A DNA stretch of 64,000 nt from Endozoicomonas gorgoniicola. Its GTDB lineage: Bacteria > Pseudomonadota > Gammaproteobacteria > Pseudomonadales > Endozoicomonadaceae. The stretch lies in NCBI RefSeq assembly GCF_025562715.2, contig NZ_JAPFCC010000001.1, forward strand, positions 6,220,090 through 6,284,089, given 5' to 3'. The notes under the pieces are model-generated. The model saw nothing but the letters and a program-made list of their open reading frames with translations, did not search any database and had not been told where the DNA came from. Positions 19,049-28,435 of this stretch are shown piece by piece (the first letter of the stretch is position 1; the number at the start of each line of letters is the position of its first letter). The translations under genes were made by a program, and so were the position numbers.

Positions 19049-21818
19049 TTTGTTGTTTATTTTGCTGATTCCAACTCTTTCCTGGTCAAACACAGTAAAG
19101 CCGGGTAGCAGTATTGTTCTTTTTAATGATGAAAATATTCCAATAATCCCTATGACTTCAGTTAATAAACTCGGAGTTCTGACGCTGGATGATAGAAGTA
19201 TTGACCTTGCTGGAATCGAGTTGACCTCTGTTTCCTCAACGCTCAAAAGAATCATAGGGGAAGACTACCCGATTAATTCTGTTGTTGTTTATACAGATGA
19301 TGAACTGGCTAGTGTGACTATTCTTGGTGATATTAAACAGCCCGGAAACTACCTGCAGCCAAAGTTATCACCTGTATGGCAGCTGGGTTATTTCAATACA
19401 TTATATGACCATGAATCATTTGAAGCTGATATTACCGTGATTCGGGGAAATAGTGAGAAGCGACTTACTGAGAAGTCTTTAAAAGATGTGCTGGTTATGG
19501 ATGGTGATATTTATTTACTATCACTCAGAAAAATCACTAAAATCCAGAAAAAAGATGATCATGAGATGTCAGAAAGTGAGAGCGACAATAAACCTCTTAC
19601 TCCACAGAATAAGAAACCGTTATCGTTTGAAAATAGAGTAGAGACTGAAGATGTTACTCAAAAACCAGCCGATATGGCTAACCAACTTCGCAAGTTATTA
19701 GTTTCTCAAAATAAAATAGCGGAAAAAACCAGTCGTAAGCAAGCTTCAGAAAAAAAACAAGAAGCACCTTCAGGCAAAAGCCTGTCCAGAAATCATATCA
19801 TTCAGCCCGGAGATATCGTTACAGTTAATCTCCCGGGAGAAGAAGGCTTTAATAGTGATTTTCTTATTGGTAGAGACGGTACTCTTTCATTGCCTGAGAT
19901 CGGTCAGGTATCGCTGGGTGGTATGTCTCTTGATGTAGCTGAAAAACATATTTATCAGGCTCTTTCCAGTGTTTACCTCGGTCTGGATAAGTTATCGGTT
20001 CTGGTTAAAGAGCGTCGCTTATTAGTCACTGTTCTGGGTTTTGTAAAAAATCCAGGGCAAGTTGAAATGCCAGATAATGGCAATGTTCAGACTGCTATTA
20101 ATCTTGCTGGAGGGCTGAAGGACGGCGCCCAGCTTAATAAACTCCAGCTTCAGCGGGGTGAAGAAACCATATCGTTTAACTTTAAAAAATATCTGGATAC
20201 TGGCGATGCATTGATGATTCCTCCCTTACAGTCTCTGGATACGATTTTTGTTCCATCTTCCCCTGACTTAAGTAATGTCTATGGTCAATCTGGTGCGGAG
20301 GGAAATTCTGGCATCGACCCAACAGAAGACAGAACAGCCATAAGAGTGTTTGGTGAAGTGATTCGGCCCGGTAGTTTCGCTTTTACGGAAGGAATGACGA
20401 TTATTGATGCTTTGCTTCGCGCTGGGGGGGTCACTCGTTATGCGAGCGTTGAGCAAATTCGTATGATTGATGGTAGTGAGCCGATTCTGTTTAATTTGAA
20501 AAGTTACCTTGATAACGGAGATTATGGACAGCTGCCAATTTTGGGGGAAGGGGCGACCGTGTTTGTACCCAAGCAGGTTGATGCGGTTAATGGTGGCGGC
20601 CGAATTGTGTATGTGATGGGACAGGTTCAGAAACCCGGTGCTTTTGAAACCGGTGAAAAAGTCAGTTTTCTGGATGTTTTGGCTAATGCGGGGGGGCCAA
20701 ACCGGTATGCGGATAATAGTATGGTTCGTATTCTCAAGACTGACGGGAATGTAGTTCGTTTCAACTTGCAGGAGTATGCCGAGGGCGGTGATGAGAAGTT
20801 GCCCAGGATAGATCCGGGTGATGCGATATTTATACCTCAGAAAAGTACGCTCGTTGATGACTCCTGGTTAAAGATTCCAACCAATACATCGGTACGAATG
20901 ATAGGCGCGGTTCAGAAACCCGGGCGCTATTTATGGTCCGAAGGTATTAATTTTATGGATATGCTGTCGCATGCCGGAGGACCCACCTCTAAAGCGGATA
21001 TAGCCCATGTAAGGATTGTCAGTACCGGGGATAATGGTAAAGCCATCAGCAGGGAGTTCAATCTGCAGCATTTTATAGAACGTGGAGGTAACTGGAATTC
21101 GCTGCCAGAGTTGAGTGGCGGTGTGACTGTGATTTTTCCAGAGCTGCCAGAAGACCCGTCCGATAACAAGTCTCAATGGGTTCGTTTGTCCAGTGAACAG
21201 GCTATTTACATCATGGGAGCGGTAGTTACACCCGGGCGTTATGCCTTCAGTGATGAAATGGGGGTTCTTGATATTCTGTCTGCTGCCCAGGGGCCAACAG
21301 AAGAATCTGATTTGACCAATATCCGAATTATTCACAGAAACGGCCTTGCTCCCAGGGTCAGTCGCCTTAATCTGGTTGAATATTTCGAAACCGGCGATGA
21401 AACCCTGTTACCTCATGTTGCCAATGGCGACAGTATTTTTATACCTTCCCGAAACCGAAGCTGGGTTCAGAAAAAAAGCTACGAAACCATTCGTGTTCTT
21501 GGTTCTGTTAAAGAAACAGGACGATATGATTTTAGTTCGGACATGACCATCCTTGATATATTGGCTCAGGCTGGAGGCCCCACTAATACTGCACTGGTTG
21601 AAAAAATTATTATCGTAAACTCTGTTGCTGATAAAAATCAGGCTTATACATTTGACCTTGTGGAATTTATGAAAGACCCGAATCTGGAAAAATTACCGGT
21701 TTTGCGGGCGGGTGATACGATTTTTGTTCCGGACGTAAAAAACACCAAGTGGGCTTATTTTATGGATATCGTAAAAGATACTGTAAGTATGGTGTCTATA
21801 TTTGCGTTGGTTAAGTAG
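19026..21818 (+). CDS. Multi-SLBB polysaccharide export protein (Wza/SypC-like)
   Basis: 930 aa, far longer than Wza (about 380). Signal peptide 1-22 (LISLLFILLIPTLSWSN) without a lipobox cysteine. A first degenerate SLBB-like segment lies near 97-120 (VTILGDIKQPGNYL), then a charged linker (180-250), the poly-export domain (about 258-330; IIQPGDIVTVNLPGEEG), and six SLBB repeats beginning near residues 333, 439, 528, 622, 726 and 821, each of the form (V/I)xxxGxVxxPGxf followed by a (D/N)(I/V/A)Lxx(A)xG(G) segment. Probably forms the envelope-spanning export conduit. The start ATG 19026 has GGAGGAG upstream. 13 bases separate it from the next gene. Confidence 0.88.
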   Translation: MKFTSLISLLFILLIPTLSWSNTVKPGSSIVLFNDENIPIIPMTSVNKLGVLTLDDRSIDLAGIELTSVSSTLKRIIGEDYPINSVVVYTDDELASVTILGDIKQPGNYLQPKLSPVWQLGYFNTLYDHESFEADITVIRGNSEKRLTEKSLKDVLVMDGDIYLLSLRKITKIQKKDDHEMSESESDNKPLTPQNKKPLSFENRVETEDVTQKPADMANQLRKLLVSQNKIAEKTSRKQASEKKQEAPSGKSLSRNHIIQPGDIVTVNLPGEEGFNSDFLIGRDGTLSLPEIGQVSLGGMSLDVAEKHIYQALSSVYLGLDKLSVLVKERRLLVTVLGFVKNPGQVEMPDNGNVQTAINLAGGLKDGAQLNKLQLQRGEETISFNFKKYLDTGDALMIPPLQSLDTIFVPSSPDLSNVYGQSGAEGNSGIDPTEDRTAIRVFGEVIRPGSFAFTEGMTIIDALLRAGGVTRYASVEQIRMIDGSEPILFNLKSYLDNGDYGQLPILGEGATVFVPKQVDAVNGGGRIVYVMGQVQKPGAFETGEKVSFLDVLANAGGPNRYADNSMVRILKTDGNVVRFNLQEYAEGGDEKLPRIDPGDAIFIPQKSTLVDDSWLKIPTNTSVRMIGAVQKPGRYLWSEGINFMDMLSHAGGPTSKADIAHVRIVSTGDNGKAISREFNLQHFIERGGNWNSLPELSGGVTVIFPELPEDPSDNKSQWVRLSSEQAIYIMGAVVTPGRYAFSDEMGVLDILSAAQGPTEESDLTNIRIIHRNGLAPRVSRLNLVEYFETGDETLLPHVANGDSIFIPSRNRSWVQKKSYETIRVLGSVKETGRYDFSSDMTILDILAQAGGPTNTALVEKIIIVNSVADKNQAYTFDLVEFMKDPNLEKLPVLRAGDTIFVPDVKNTKWAYFMDIVKDTVSMVSIFALVK

Positions 21819-21831
21819 AGTCTGGTAGCAA

Positions 21832-22539
21832 ATGATAAAACTCCCGATCAACTACATCGAAGTAGAAATGGTTTACAGTAATTCCATTGGACGTGGTCTG
21901 CGCTCGTTAGCTGTTACTTCGACGAATCCCGGAGAAGGTTGCAGCACAATGGCTTATGCCTTGAGTAAACGGGCAGAAGCCGACGGCAAACATGCGCTAT
22001 TGGTGGAAGTAAACCTTCTGCATCCTGAACTGGGGGATTTGTCGGGTCATCTTCATACCGACTGGATGCCTGATCCAAACTCTGCTGATGCCTGCATCAT
22101 GCACGATGATGAAGCAGAAATTGATATTCTTCCGGCTCCCTGTGATACCGATGCCCTGATGTTTCGTAACTTCAGCAATATGAATAAACTGATGGAACAC
22201 TGGCTGGAGCATTATGATGTGGTAGTGTTTGATACCTCGCCGGTCAGGGCTATAAATCGAAATAACATTCCGGCAGAATCCATTTGCGCCATGGTGGATG
22301 GGGTTGTGATGATGGTCATGGCTGGTGTCACCCGGCAGACCGACTTACAGAAGTCCGTGGAAAAGCTGCGACTTAACGAAGCTACCCTGGTTGGGTTTGT
22401 TTTCAATGATTTGCACAATCCCAGGTTGGCTGATGAACTGGTCAGGGAAACAAGGCGTCTTGATAAATGGCTTCCCAAGACGATGGAAAAAGTCAGGCGA
22501 TATGTCAGAAGGTCGTCATTTCTCAATCTCGAACTGTAG
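21832..22539 (+). CDS. CpsD/CapB-like ATPase with altered P-loop (SypD-like)
   Basis: 235 aa. Fold of the MinD/BY-kinase ATPases that partner Wzz-type co-polymerases. The Walker A position reads STNPGEGCSTMAYALS (residues about 30-45): the invariant lysine of GEGKST is a cysteine. Walker A' is retained as LLVEVNLLHPELG and Walker B as YDVVVFDTSPV. There is no C-terminal tyrosine cluster (the protein ends RRSSFLNLEL), so autokinase activity of the usual type is doubtful. Probably the cytoplasmic regulator of the chain-length protein at 7812-9320. Last gene of the plus-strand arm. Confidence 0.78.
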   Translation: MIKLPINYIEVEMVYSNSIGRGLRSLAVTSTNPGEGCSTMAYALSKRAEADGKHALLVEVNLLHPELGDLSGHLHTDWMPDPNSADACIMHDDEAEIDILPAPCDTDALMFRNFSNMNKLMEHWLEHYDVVVFDTSPVRAINRNNIPAESICAMVDGVVMMVMAGVTRQTDLQKSVEKLRLNEATLVGFVFNDLHNPRLADELVRETRRLDKWLPKTMEKVRRYVRRSSFLNLEL

Positions 22540-22559
22540 CTGTTTTGAACGGTAGCTTC

Positions 22560-23315
22560 TCAGAATTCTTTCATCAGTTGGTCAATAAAACCCTCCTTTT
22601 TCAGCGCTTGTAACACGTTACTGATTTCAATTCCCTGTTTAATTTTGGTCTTGCTGAACATAAAGCTCATTGGTACGCAGTCAAATTTGTTGCCTCTGAC
22701 AAACGCCTGTGGATAAGTGGTACTGAGCAGGTAGTCAGCAACCAGCTGGTCAATAAGGGCTGCATCGGATCTCCTGTAGCTGAGAAGGTTCAGTGCCCGT
22801 TCTTCGTTGCTGGAATTAATTCGGTAGATGTTTTTTTTTGCAAATAACTCTGTGAAGGAGTTATAGACATAACCTTTTACCACCCCCAGACGCTTTCCAG
22901 CCAGGTCGGCAGGCTGGTTGACAGGGAAAACGTGATCTTTCCGGAATATCATGATTTCACAATGTTCAGCATAGGGAGAGGTAAAATACACGTTATCTTT
23001 TACCCGAAACCGCCAGGACTGGGATGACCAGGGTTCCAGATCAATCTTTCCTTTTGCCACTCTCTGTATCAGGCGATGGAAAGGCGCACTTTTGTAGACA
23101 AAATCAAAACGACTGACAGAACTGACTTTATCCAGAAGCTTTTCGATAATCCCTTTACGCTCGTCATGCCAGTAGAGGGGAGGATAATCCTGAGGGAAAA
23201 CACCAACCAGAAGGATTTCCCGCTGGTTGGTATCATTCTTTGTATTGGCGTCCGGGTTGGAAAAGGCAAATCCACTAAAAATAACAGCAATAATCAGGGT
23301 GGGAAATCTGTACAT
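22560..23315 (-). CDS. Periplasmic solute-binding protein, family 3-like
   Basis: 251 aa with a signal peptide (MYRFPTLIIAVIFSGFAFS). The body shows the bacterial extracellular solute-binding protein family 3 layout: ILLVGVFPQDYPPLYWHDE, KGIIEKLLDKV, FTSPYAEHCEIMIFRKD, LAGKRLGVVKGYVYNSF and a second lobe DAALIDQLVADYLLS. No ABC permease or ATPase lies next to it, and such orphan proteins are common in marine gammaproteobacteria. The ligand is unknown. Convergent with the exopolysaccharide plus-strand arm, 20 bases apart. Confidence 0.72.
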   Translation of the reverse strand: MYRFPTLIIAVIFSGFAFSNPDANTKNDTNQREILLVGVFPQDYPPLYWHDERKGIIEKLLDKVSSVSRFDFVYKSAPFHRLIQRVAKGKIDLEPWSSQSWRFRVKDNVYFTSPYAEHCEIMIFRKDHVFPVNQPADLAGKRLGVVKGYVYNSFTELFAKKNIYRINSSNEERALNLLSYRRSDAALIDQLVADYLLSTTYPQAFVRGNKFDCVPMSFMFSKTKIKQGIEISNVLQALKKEGFIDQLMKEF

Positions 23316-23339
23316 TATTGTTTGCTGTCCGTCTGGCTT

Positions 23340-24008
23340 TTATGTGGGGGGTGTACTTCCTATATCTATCACTGGCCCCAAATATTTAGGCTCAGTATCA
23401 AACCAGTGTACCTCCAGAAGCGCCAGCATCCTGGCCAGAACCTCCCGGGTGCGATTGGTCAGGTCGCTGTTTTTACCCTCTCCGGCATTGTATGCAACGG
23501 CGTTGCTGCCGTTGTTCAGGGCAATATAGATCGCCCGCTTGTTATGGTACGCCTGTGAAATAACGGTAAACTCGCTCAGCCCGAACACATCCCTGGCCCG
23601 GATGATTGAATCCAGAGTTCTGAAGCCCGCGTAGTCCCTGTAAATGTTCTCTGCTGGCACGCCGAGATTGAGCAGATCCCTGCGAATGGTGCTGGGTTCA
23701 TTGTAATAAGGAGTGGCGTTATCACCACTGATCAGAATGTATTGAATTTTACCGGCTTTGAATAATTTGCTGGCGGCATCGACACGAAGCCGGTAATGGT
23801 CGTTCTGGCCACCGGTTCTTGAGTATTTACTGGTTCCCAGTAATAAACCGACTTTATTGTCAGGCAGTTTGTCGATATCGGAATAAAGATAACTTTCTGT
23901 GCTTACATTGATCAGTAGATTGGCAACCACCAACAAAGTGGATGCAACAATAACGACAGTGACAAGCAAACCCATTACAACCTGCAAACGGGTCAGGCTG
24001 GCTCCCAT
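23340..24008 (-). CDS. sanA: SanA/YdcF-family (DUF218) inner-membrane protein
   Basis: 222 aa from ATG 24008, which has AAGGAG 8 bases upstream (a GTG 9 bases earlier is less likely). One N-terminal membrane helix (VVMGLLVTVVIVASTLLVV) followed by a DUF218 domain: VGLLLGTSKYSRTGGQNDHY, YILISGDNATPYYNEP, VPAENIYRDYAGFRTLDSII and VISQAYHNKRAIYIA. Matches E. coli SanA, linked to envelope barrier function and vancomycin exclusion at high temperature; its biochemical activity is not established. Confidence 0.83.
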   Translation of the reverse strand: MGASLTRLQVVMGLLVTVVIVASTLLVVANLLINVSTESYLYSDIDKLPDNKVGLLLGTSKYSRTGGQNDHYRLRVDAASKLFKAGKIQYILISGDNATPYYNEPSTIRRDLLNLGVPAENIYRDYAGFRTLDSIIRARDVFGLSEFTVISQAYHNKRAIYIALNNGSNAVAYNAGEGKNSDLTNRTREVLARMLALLEVHWFDTEPKYLGPVIDIGSTPPT

Positions 24009-24153
24009 GCAGAGCACTCCTTGAACAATTGATGCTCAGCACAGTTAACCATAAACCGCCATTTCAACCAATAGAGGCTTTCTGTTTACTGCTAAACAGT
24101 ACATCAAGCTGACGCGAGTACAGCGCCACAGGGAGCTGTACTCGCCCATCGGG

Positions 24154-25239
24154 CTAACGGCGGGTCAGGAAGACGCCCATTTCTCGATGGTGGGTATAAG
24201 GAAACTGATCAAACAGGGCGATTCGTTCAACCTTGTGGGTTTGATTAATCGTTTCCAGGTTCTCTTTCAGTGTCTCAGGATTACAGGAGATATAGACAAT
24301 TTTTTCAAACCGCTGAACCAGAGCCTCTGTACCTTTATCCAGTCCGGCGCGGGGAGGATCAACCAGAATCGTTGAAAAGTTGTAGCTTTCCAGATCAATG
24401 TCTTTCAAGCGATGAAACTCTCGTTCAGCATTCATTGCCTGAGTGAACTCTTCGCTGGACAGGCGTGCGATAGCAACATTCTCAACGCCATTCATTCTGA
24501 AGTTTTCATGAGCTGAATGAACGGAAGTTTTGGAAATCTCGGTAGCCAGAACCCGGTCAAACTGTTTTGCCAGAACGCAGGTGAAATTGCCGTTACCACA
24601 ATAAAGCTCAACCAGATCTTGTCCGGCATTTTGGCAGACATCACTGGCCCAGCTCAGCATGTGTTCGTTCACACCCGCGTTAGGCTGTGTGAAGCTGTTT
24701 TCAACCTGTTGGTAGCGAAATGGTTGGTTGTTGACAATCAGTTCTTCCGTCACATGATCGCTTCGCAGAACGATTTTCTGCTTTCGGGCCCGGCCAATAA
24801 TGCTGATATCCAGTGTTTCCTGCAAAGCGGTTGCCGCTTCCTGCCAGACATCATCGAGCTGACGATGATAGAGCAGGGAGATCAGGGCTTCTCCGGTCTG
24901 GGTGGTCAGAAATTCGATCTGGAACAGACGCTTACGCAGGTGATCGTTCTGTTCGATCTGCTGTATCAATGGCTGCATCAGCTCATTGATACGTCTGGAA
25001 CCTGACGGGAAGTCCTGTACGCTGAAAGGCTGGCGGGTTTCGGGATCGAACATGCGATAAAAGCTGTGCTCGCCCTCGTGCCAGATGCGGAACTCGGCAC
25101 GCATTCGGTAGTGTTCGGGCTGGGATCGGAAAACTTCCAGTTCCGGAATATCAAAAGCCTCAAACTCGGCATAAACCTGGCTGACCTTTTCTGCCAGTTG
25201 TTCTTCGTATCTTTCGGGCTGTACTACGGCTAATGACAT
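24154..25239 (-). CDS. trmA: tRNA (uracil-5-)-methyltransferase
   Basis: 361 aa. Makes m5U54 (ribothymidine) in the T-loop of tRNAs using S-adenosylmethionine. Motifs: QPNAGVNEHML, SAM-binding LVELYCGNGNFTCVLA, DPPRAGLD, and the catalytic cysteine in YISCNPETLKENL; the C-terminus HHREMGVFLTRR is typical. The start is set at ATG 25239 (MSLAVVQPERYEEQLAEKV), which aligns with E. coli TrmA; a longer frame to 25275 lacks a ribosome-binding site. Stands alone between divergent or unrelated genes. Confidence 0.93.
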   Translation of the reverse strand: MSLAVVQPERYEEQLAEKVSQVYAEFEAFDIPELEVFRSQPEHYRMRAEFRIWHEGEHSFYRMFDPETRQPFSVQDFPSGSRRINELMQPLIQQIEQNDHLRKRLFQIEFLTTQTGEALISLLYHRQLDDVWQEAATALQETLDISIIGRARKQKIVLRSDHVTEELIVNNQPFRYQQVENSFTQPNAGVNEHMLSWASDVCQNAGQDLVELYCGNGNFTCVLAKQFDRVLATEISKTSVHSAHENFRMNGVENVAIARLSSEEFTQAMNAEREFHRLKDIDLESYNFSTILVDPPRAGLDKGTEALVQRFEKIVYISCNPETLKENLETINQTHKVERIALFDQFPYTHHREMGVFLTRR

Positions 25240-25886
25240 GATGATGTTCAGGGGTAAATAAAAACCGGCGCGCATTATACAAGGTACTGAATGCGAGGTC
25301 GCCGGTTTTTATCCAATACCGCAGGAAACTGCTTTTTTTCAGGCTATGGGATGCTGTTTATGATGGCTTCACGAAGATTGAACGATCATTCGCGTATCTC
25401 GGTTGCACTGCTTTCGAATTAAATGTCTGAATTATATGTTTTTAATTTCTGAATAGAATATCGGTGATTAACGAAACGATGCGCTGTATTCATAGCGATT
25501 CTAACGCTTAGTTTTCAGTCTTCTAGGGGGTGTTCAGTACCGGTACCACAACATATTGAGGTGTCGAAAAGTGCTGTATAAAAAATAAACAATTTGTTGT
25601 GAGTGTTGTCTTTCAAGGGTTCTGTGACATTATTATTGAGTACTTCACAGAGTTATCCACAGAAGTTGTGACTATTTCAGACAGTTAAATCTGCCTGAAA
25701 AACACTCTGCATTTATACGTCTAAGTATTTATATTTGCGAATGAAATGTTTTTAGAATGTAAGAGATTTCTGGGAGTAAATAGAACATTTTCAACATGTT
25801 ACACGACATAAAAAGCCCACCATAGTCAAACCATAGTAGGCCAGAGTTGTATATTAGGTAGCTGTGTTCTGAATAGCGCTTTATGA
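25240..25886. other. 647-base intergenic region, A/T-rich
   Basis: No ORF with coding character. A short direct repeat (CCATAGT twice, 4 bases apart) occurs near 25820-25835. A long run of A/T-rich sequence (25560-25800) separates trmA from the GIY-YIG gene. No RNA gene or terminator is recognised. Confidence 0.4.
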
Positions 25887-26918
25887 TCAGGCAGCAGCGG
25901 CCAGCGCTCCTGTATCCATATTTTTAGCCCGTGCATCCAGCTCTGCCAGCAGGCCAGCCAGGTTATTACGCTCCTGCTCAATGGCTTCCTGGGTTTTTCG
26001 GGCGCGCTGGTTACGGTGACGTTCAATCGCTTCAATAATACGCAGCTCTTTTGGACAAACCGGCTTAACGATTTGTTCCGGCTCAGGACTGATTTCCTCG
26101 ACAACAGGCTGAGGAGCTGCAACGATCTCTTCTTCTATTGCTGTACTTTCTATTGCTGTACTTTCAGGCTCGGCTTCAGGCATCTGCTGAAGATTCTCTG
26201 CAGCCTGACTATCACCCGACAGAACCGCATCGGCGGCGGCGGTGATGGCGGCCAGCTGTGCGCTGATATCATCACTCAGGCTGATGCTGTTCATTTGTAC
26301 TGTGGCATTAGCCTGAGAGCCTGCTGTGGTTTGAATAGGCGCTGCTTTTTTGGCAGCTTCAGCGGCTTCTTTGGCTTTTTCTTCCTCGGCAATTTTTGCC
26401 AGGGCAGCCTTGATACTCTCTTTGGTGATCTCTTGTTTGTTGACAGGCTTAGGCGCAGTCGGCTTGCTGCTTGTCGGTGCAGCCTTTGATGGAGAGGCTG
26501 TAGCTGTGCTTTTTGAATCGGAGGATTTAATGGTCAGACTTGGTGGTGTTTCACTATCAGAGCCTTCTCTGGAGAAAATGGCTGCCAGCTCTTTTTCGAT
26601 AGATGATTTGCGCTGACGGGTTTTCTTCTTCGGAAGAATTTTGACGGTACTGGTTTTGTAGCCTCGCAGGCTCTTGGCCCCAAAATGGTCAATGGCTTCC
26701 TGCTCCAGCTCAAGCAGTTCCTGACGATCTTCGGCTCTGTCCCACTCATCAACGGTAAAAGCATCTTCACCGTTGACTCTTATCTCGCGATAAAGTGGGT
26801 AGTCCAAGTCTTGCTGAGCTGCAGCCACCATTTTTTCCCACTGGCTTTCAAGCTCGTTACGGGTACTGCCGACATAGACTTGACCTGTGATGTTGCTGGT
26901 GACGGTGAAGATAATCAA
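25887..26918 (-). CDS. GIY-YIG-like protein with long low-complexity C-terminal region
   Basis: 343 aa, apparently starting at TTG 26918. Residues 1-90 look like a GIY-YIG domain: IIFTVTSNITGQVYVGSTRN (GIY reads IFT, YIG reads YVG), and ELEQEAIDHFGAKSLRGYK, the usual glutamate-containing end of the domain. The catalytic arginine is not obvious, so nuclease activity is uncertain. Residues 95-290 are Ala/Glu/Lys/Pro-rich (KAKEAAEAAKKAA and similar) and the C-terminus is helical (IEAIERHRNQRARKTQEAIE). Flanked by long intergenic regions. Partner and role unknown. Confidence 0.6.
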   Translation of the reverse strand: MIIFTVTSNITGQVYVGSTRNELESQWEKMVAAAQQDLDYPLYREIRVNGEDAFTVDEWDRAEDRQELLELEQEAIDHFGAKSLRGYKTSTVKILPKKKTRQRKSSIEKELAAIFSREGSDSETPPSLTIKSSDSKSTATASPSKAAPTSSKPTAPKPVNKQEITKESIKAALAKIAEEEKAKEAAEAAKKAAPIQTTAGSQANATVQMNSISLSDDISAQLAAITAAADAVLSGDSQAAENLQQMPEAEPESTAIESTAIEEEIVAAPQPVVEEISPEPEQIVKPVCPKELRIIEAIERHRNQRARKTQEAIEQERNNLAGLLAELDARAKNMDTGALAAAA

Positions 26919-27169
26919 CGCTGAAGAACCTTTCTATGACGATAACAGGCGCGCAATTATACCTGCCGATTTGCAACTGGGTAGTGGGTATTGTTCAGTA
27001 TTTTTCGGTATGTTTATTGCTTGATGAATAAATAGGCATTATTTCAACTGATTCTTCATGTTAGTTGCCGAAATTTCTACTTTTTCTACAGTGAAATATA
27101 AGAAAAATAACTTTTAATTTCTGAATCCGTATCTCGGGAAACCACTTCATTTTGTCCATGGAGGGGCAA

Positions 27170-28426
27170 ATGACCAGACTTTATCTCCCAACCTGTTATC
27201 AGTCTCTGGTGCTATCCGGAATCATCTCTTTATCGGTTTGTGCAACGCCTGTAGTCGGTGAAGAACCGGTGGTGGCTGATACCTTTGTATTGCAGCAGCG
27301 TTATGGGGCTGCCTGTCTGGAAGTAACCACCAGTGATCTGGATTGGGGTACCTGTGTCTATCAGGAACCGGATGACAGTAGTAAGTGTTATCCACGCAAC
27401 CGGACAGCCCTTATCAGCTGTGATGCTGAGAAGCCTGAACAACTATGGACTTATGATTTCGCAGCAAAAGCGATTCACAGCAAAGCCTATCCGGTCTCTA
27501 TGTGTCTCAGCAGAATGGTGGATTCGGTTGAGCTTCTGCCTTGCAATCGCACTATTCCCGGTCAGGTCTGGACATTTGATCAGTTGGGCTTGTTGTCCAG
27601 TGCTGTAGACAAAGACGGTCGTGGCAGTTACCTGAATTTGTTGAAAGGCGATAACGTTGTTATTCAGCCTTTGCAGTTCAAGTATGTTTATTATGGCCAG
27701 TGGCAATGCTTTCTGAACCCGGCTAATAGTGAGAAAGTGTGTAGCACATTGGAGTTTGGAGATAATGTAATCTGGCTGCCTGACAGTGGTGATGATCAGG
27801 AACAGGAGCCAAGGGAGGCTCCAGAACAGGAACAAGAGCAGGAGCCGGAAGAGGGACAGATTCCGTCTTCTGGGCCAGTGACCTGGGAAGACAAGCCTGA
27901 CAATCTCTATTGGTTGTCAGAATGGCTAACCAGTGATCTCCGTCTTTCGGTAAGAGAAAGCACATCCTGTCTTGGGCTAGACCTGCCTGAAGGGTGTGAA
28001 TCAGGTGTTATACAAGGTGAGCAGTGTTATGTGGGAGCCGGGGTTGTTGTGAAACCCTGTGATGGTGATGACCGCATCTGGCGTTTTGACCTGGTTAATA
28101 AACGACTGTTCAACAAGCTGGCGGGGTATAGCTACTGTTTGACATGGATGAATCAGAAGTTATCTCTACAGAGCTGTTTTGCCGGAGGAGCCATAGAGCA
28201 AAAATGGTATTTTGCCCGGAGAGATCACCGGGCAGTATTCGACTTTAAGCAGCTACGGTTCTTCAGTCTCAGAGCAAGCTACAGCTATCTTAAGTCTCTT
28301 AAGGCACCTGAGCTGCCCCCAGGAGAGGAGTTTGAAGTGGAGTACTCTCTGGTACCTCGTTCTTCGCCTGATGAGAGTTGTGGACTTGACCCGGTGACAG
28401 GCAGCCCGATGAGTGACTGCCCCTGA
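27170..28426 (+). CDS. Secreted ricin-B-like (beta-trefoil) lectin-type protein
   Basis: 418 aa from ATG 27170, chosen because GGAGGGG lies just upstream at 27160-27166. Signal peptide about 1-32 (LVLSGIISLSVCATPVVG). Two cysteine-rich halves joined by a Glu/Gln/Pro-rich linker (about 210-235, QEPREAPEQEQEQEPEEG). Each half has QxW-type repeats of ricin B domains: EQLWTYD and GQVWTFD in the first, DRIWRFD and EQKWYFA in the second, each preceded by a Cys-Leu element (MCLSRM, YCLTWM). Predicted to bind carbohydrate outside the cell, possibly host glycans. No catalytic domain is attached. No clear operon partner. Confidence 0.65.
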   Translation: MTRLYLPTCYQSLVLSGIISLSVCATPVVGEEPVVADTFVLQQRYGAACLEVTTSDLDWGTCVYQEPDDSSKCYPRNRTALISCDAEKPEQLWTYDFAAKAIHSKAYPVSMCLSRMVDSVELLPCNRTIPGQVWTFDQLGLLSSAVDKDGRGSYLNLLKGDNVVIQPLQFKYVYYGQWQCFLNPANSEKVCSTLEFGDNVIWLPDSGDDQEQEPREAPEQEQEQEPEEGQIPSSGPVTWEDKPDNLYWLSEWLTSDLRLSVRESTSCLGLDLPEGCESGVIQGEQCYVGAGVVVKPCDGDDRIWRFDLVNKRLFNKLAGYSYCLTWMNQKLSLQSCFAGGAIEQKWYFARRDHRAVFDFKQLRFFSLRASYSYLKSLKAPELPPGEEFEVEYSLVPRSSPDESCGLDPVTGSPMSDCP

Positions 28427-28435
28427 ATTGTTAAG

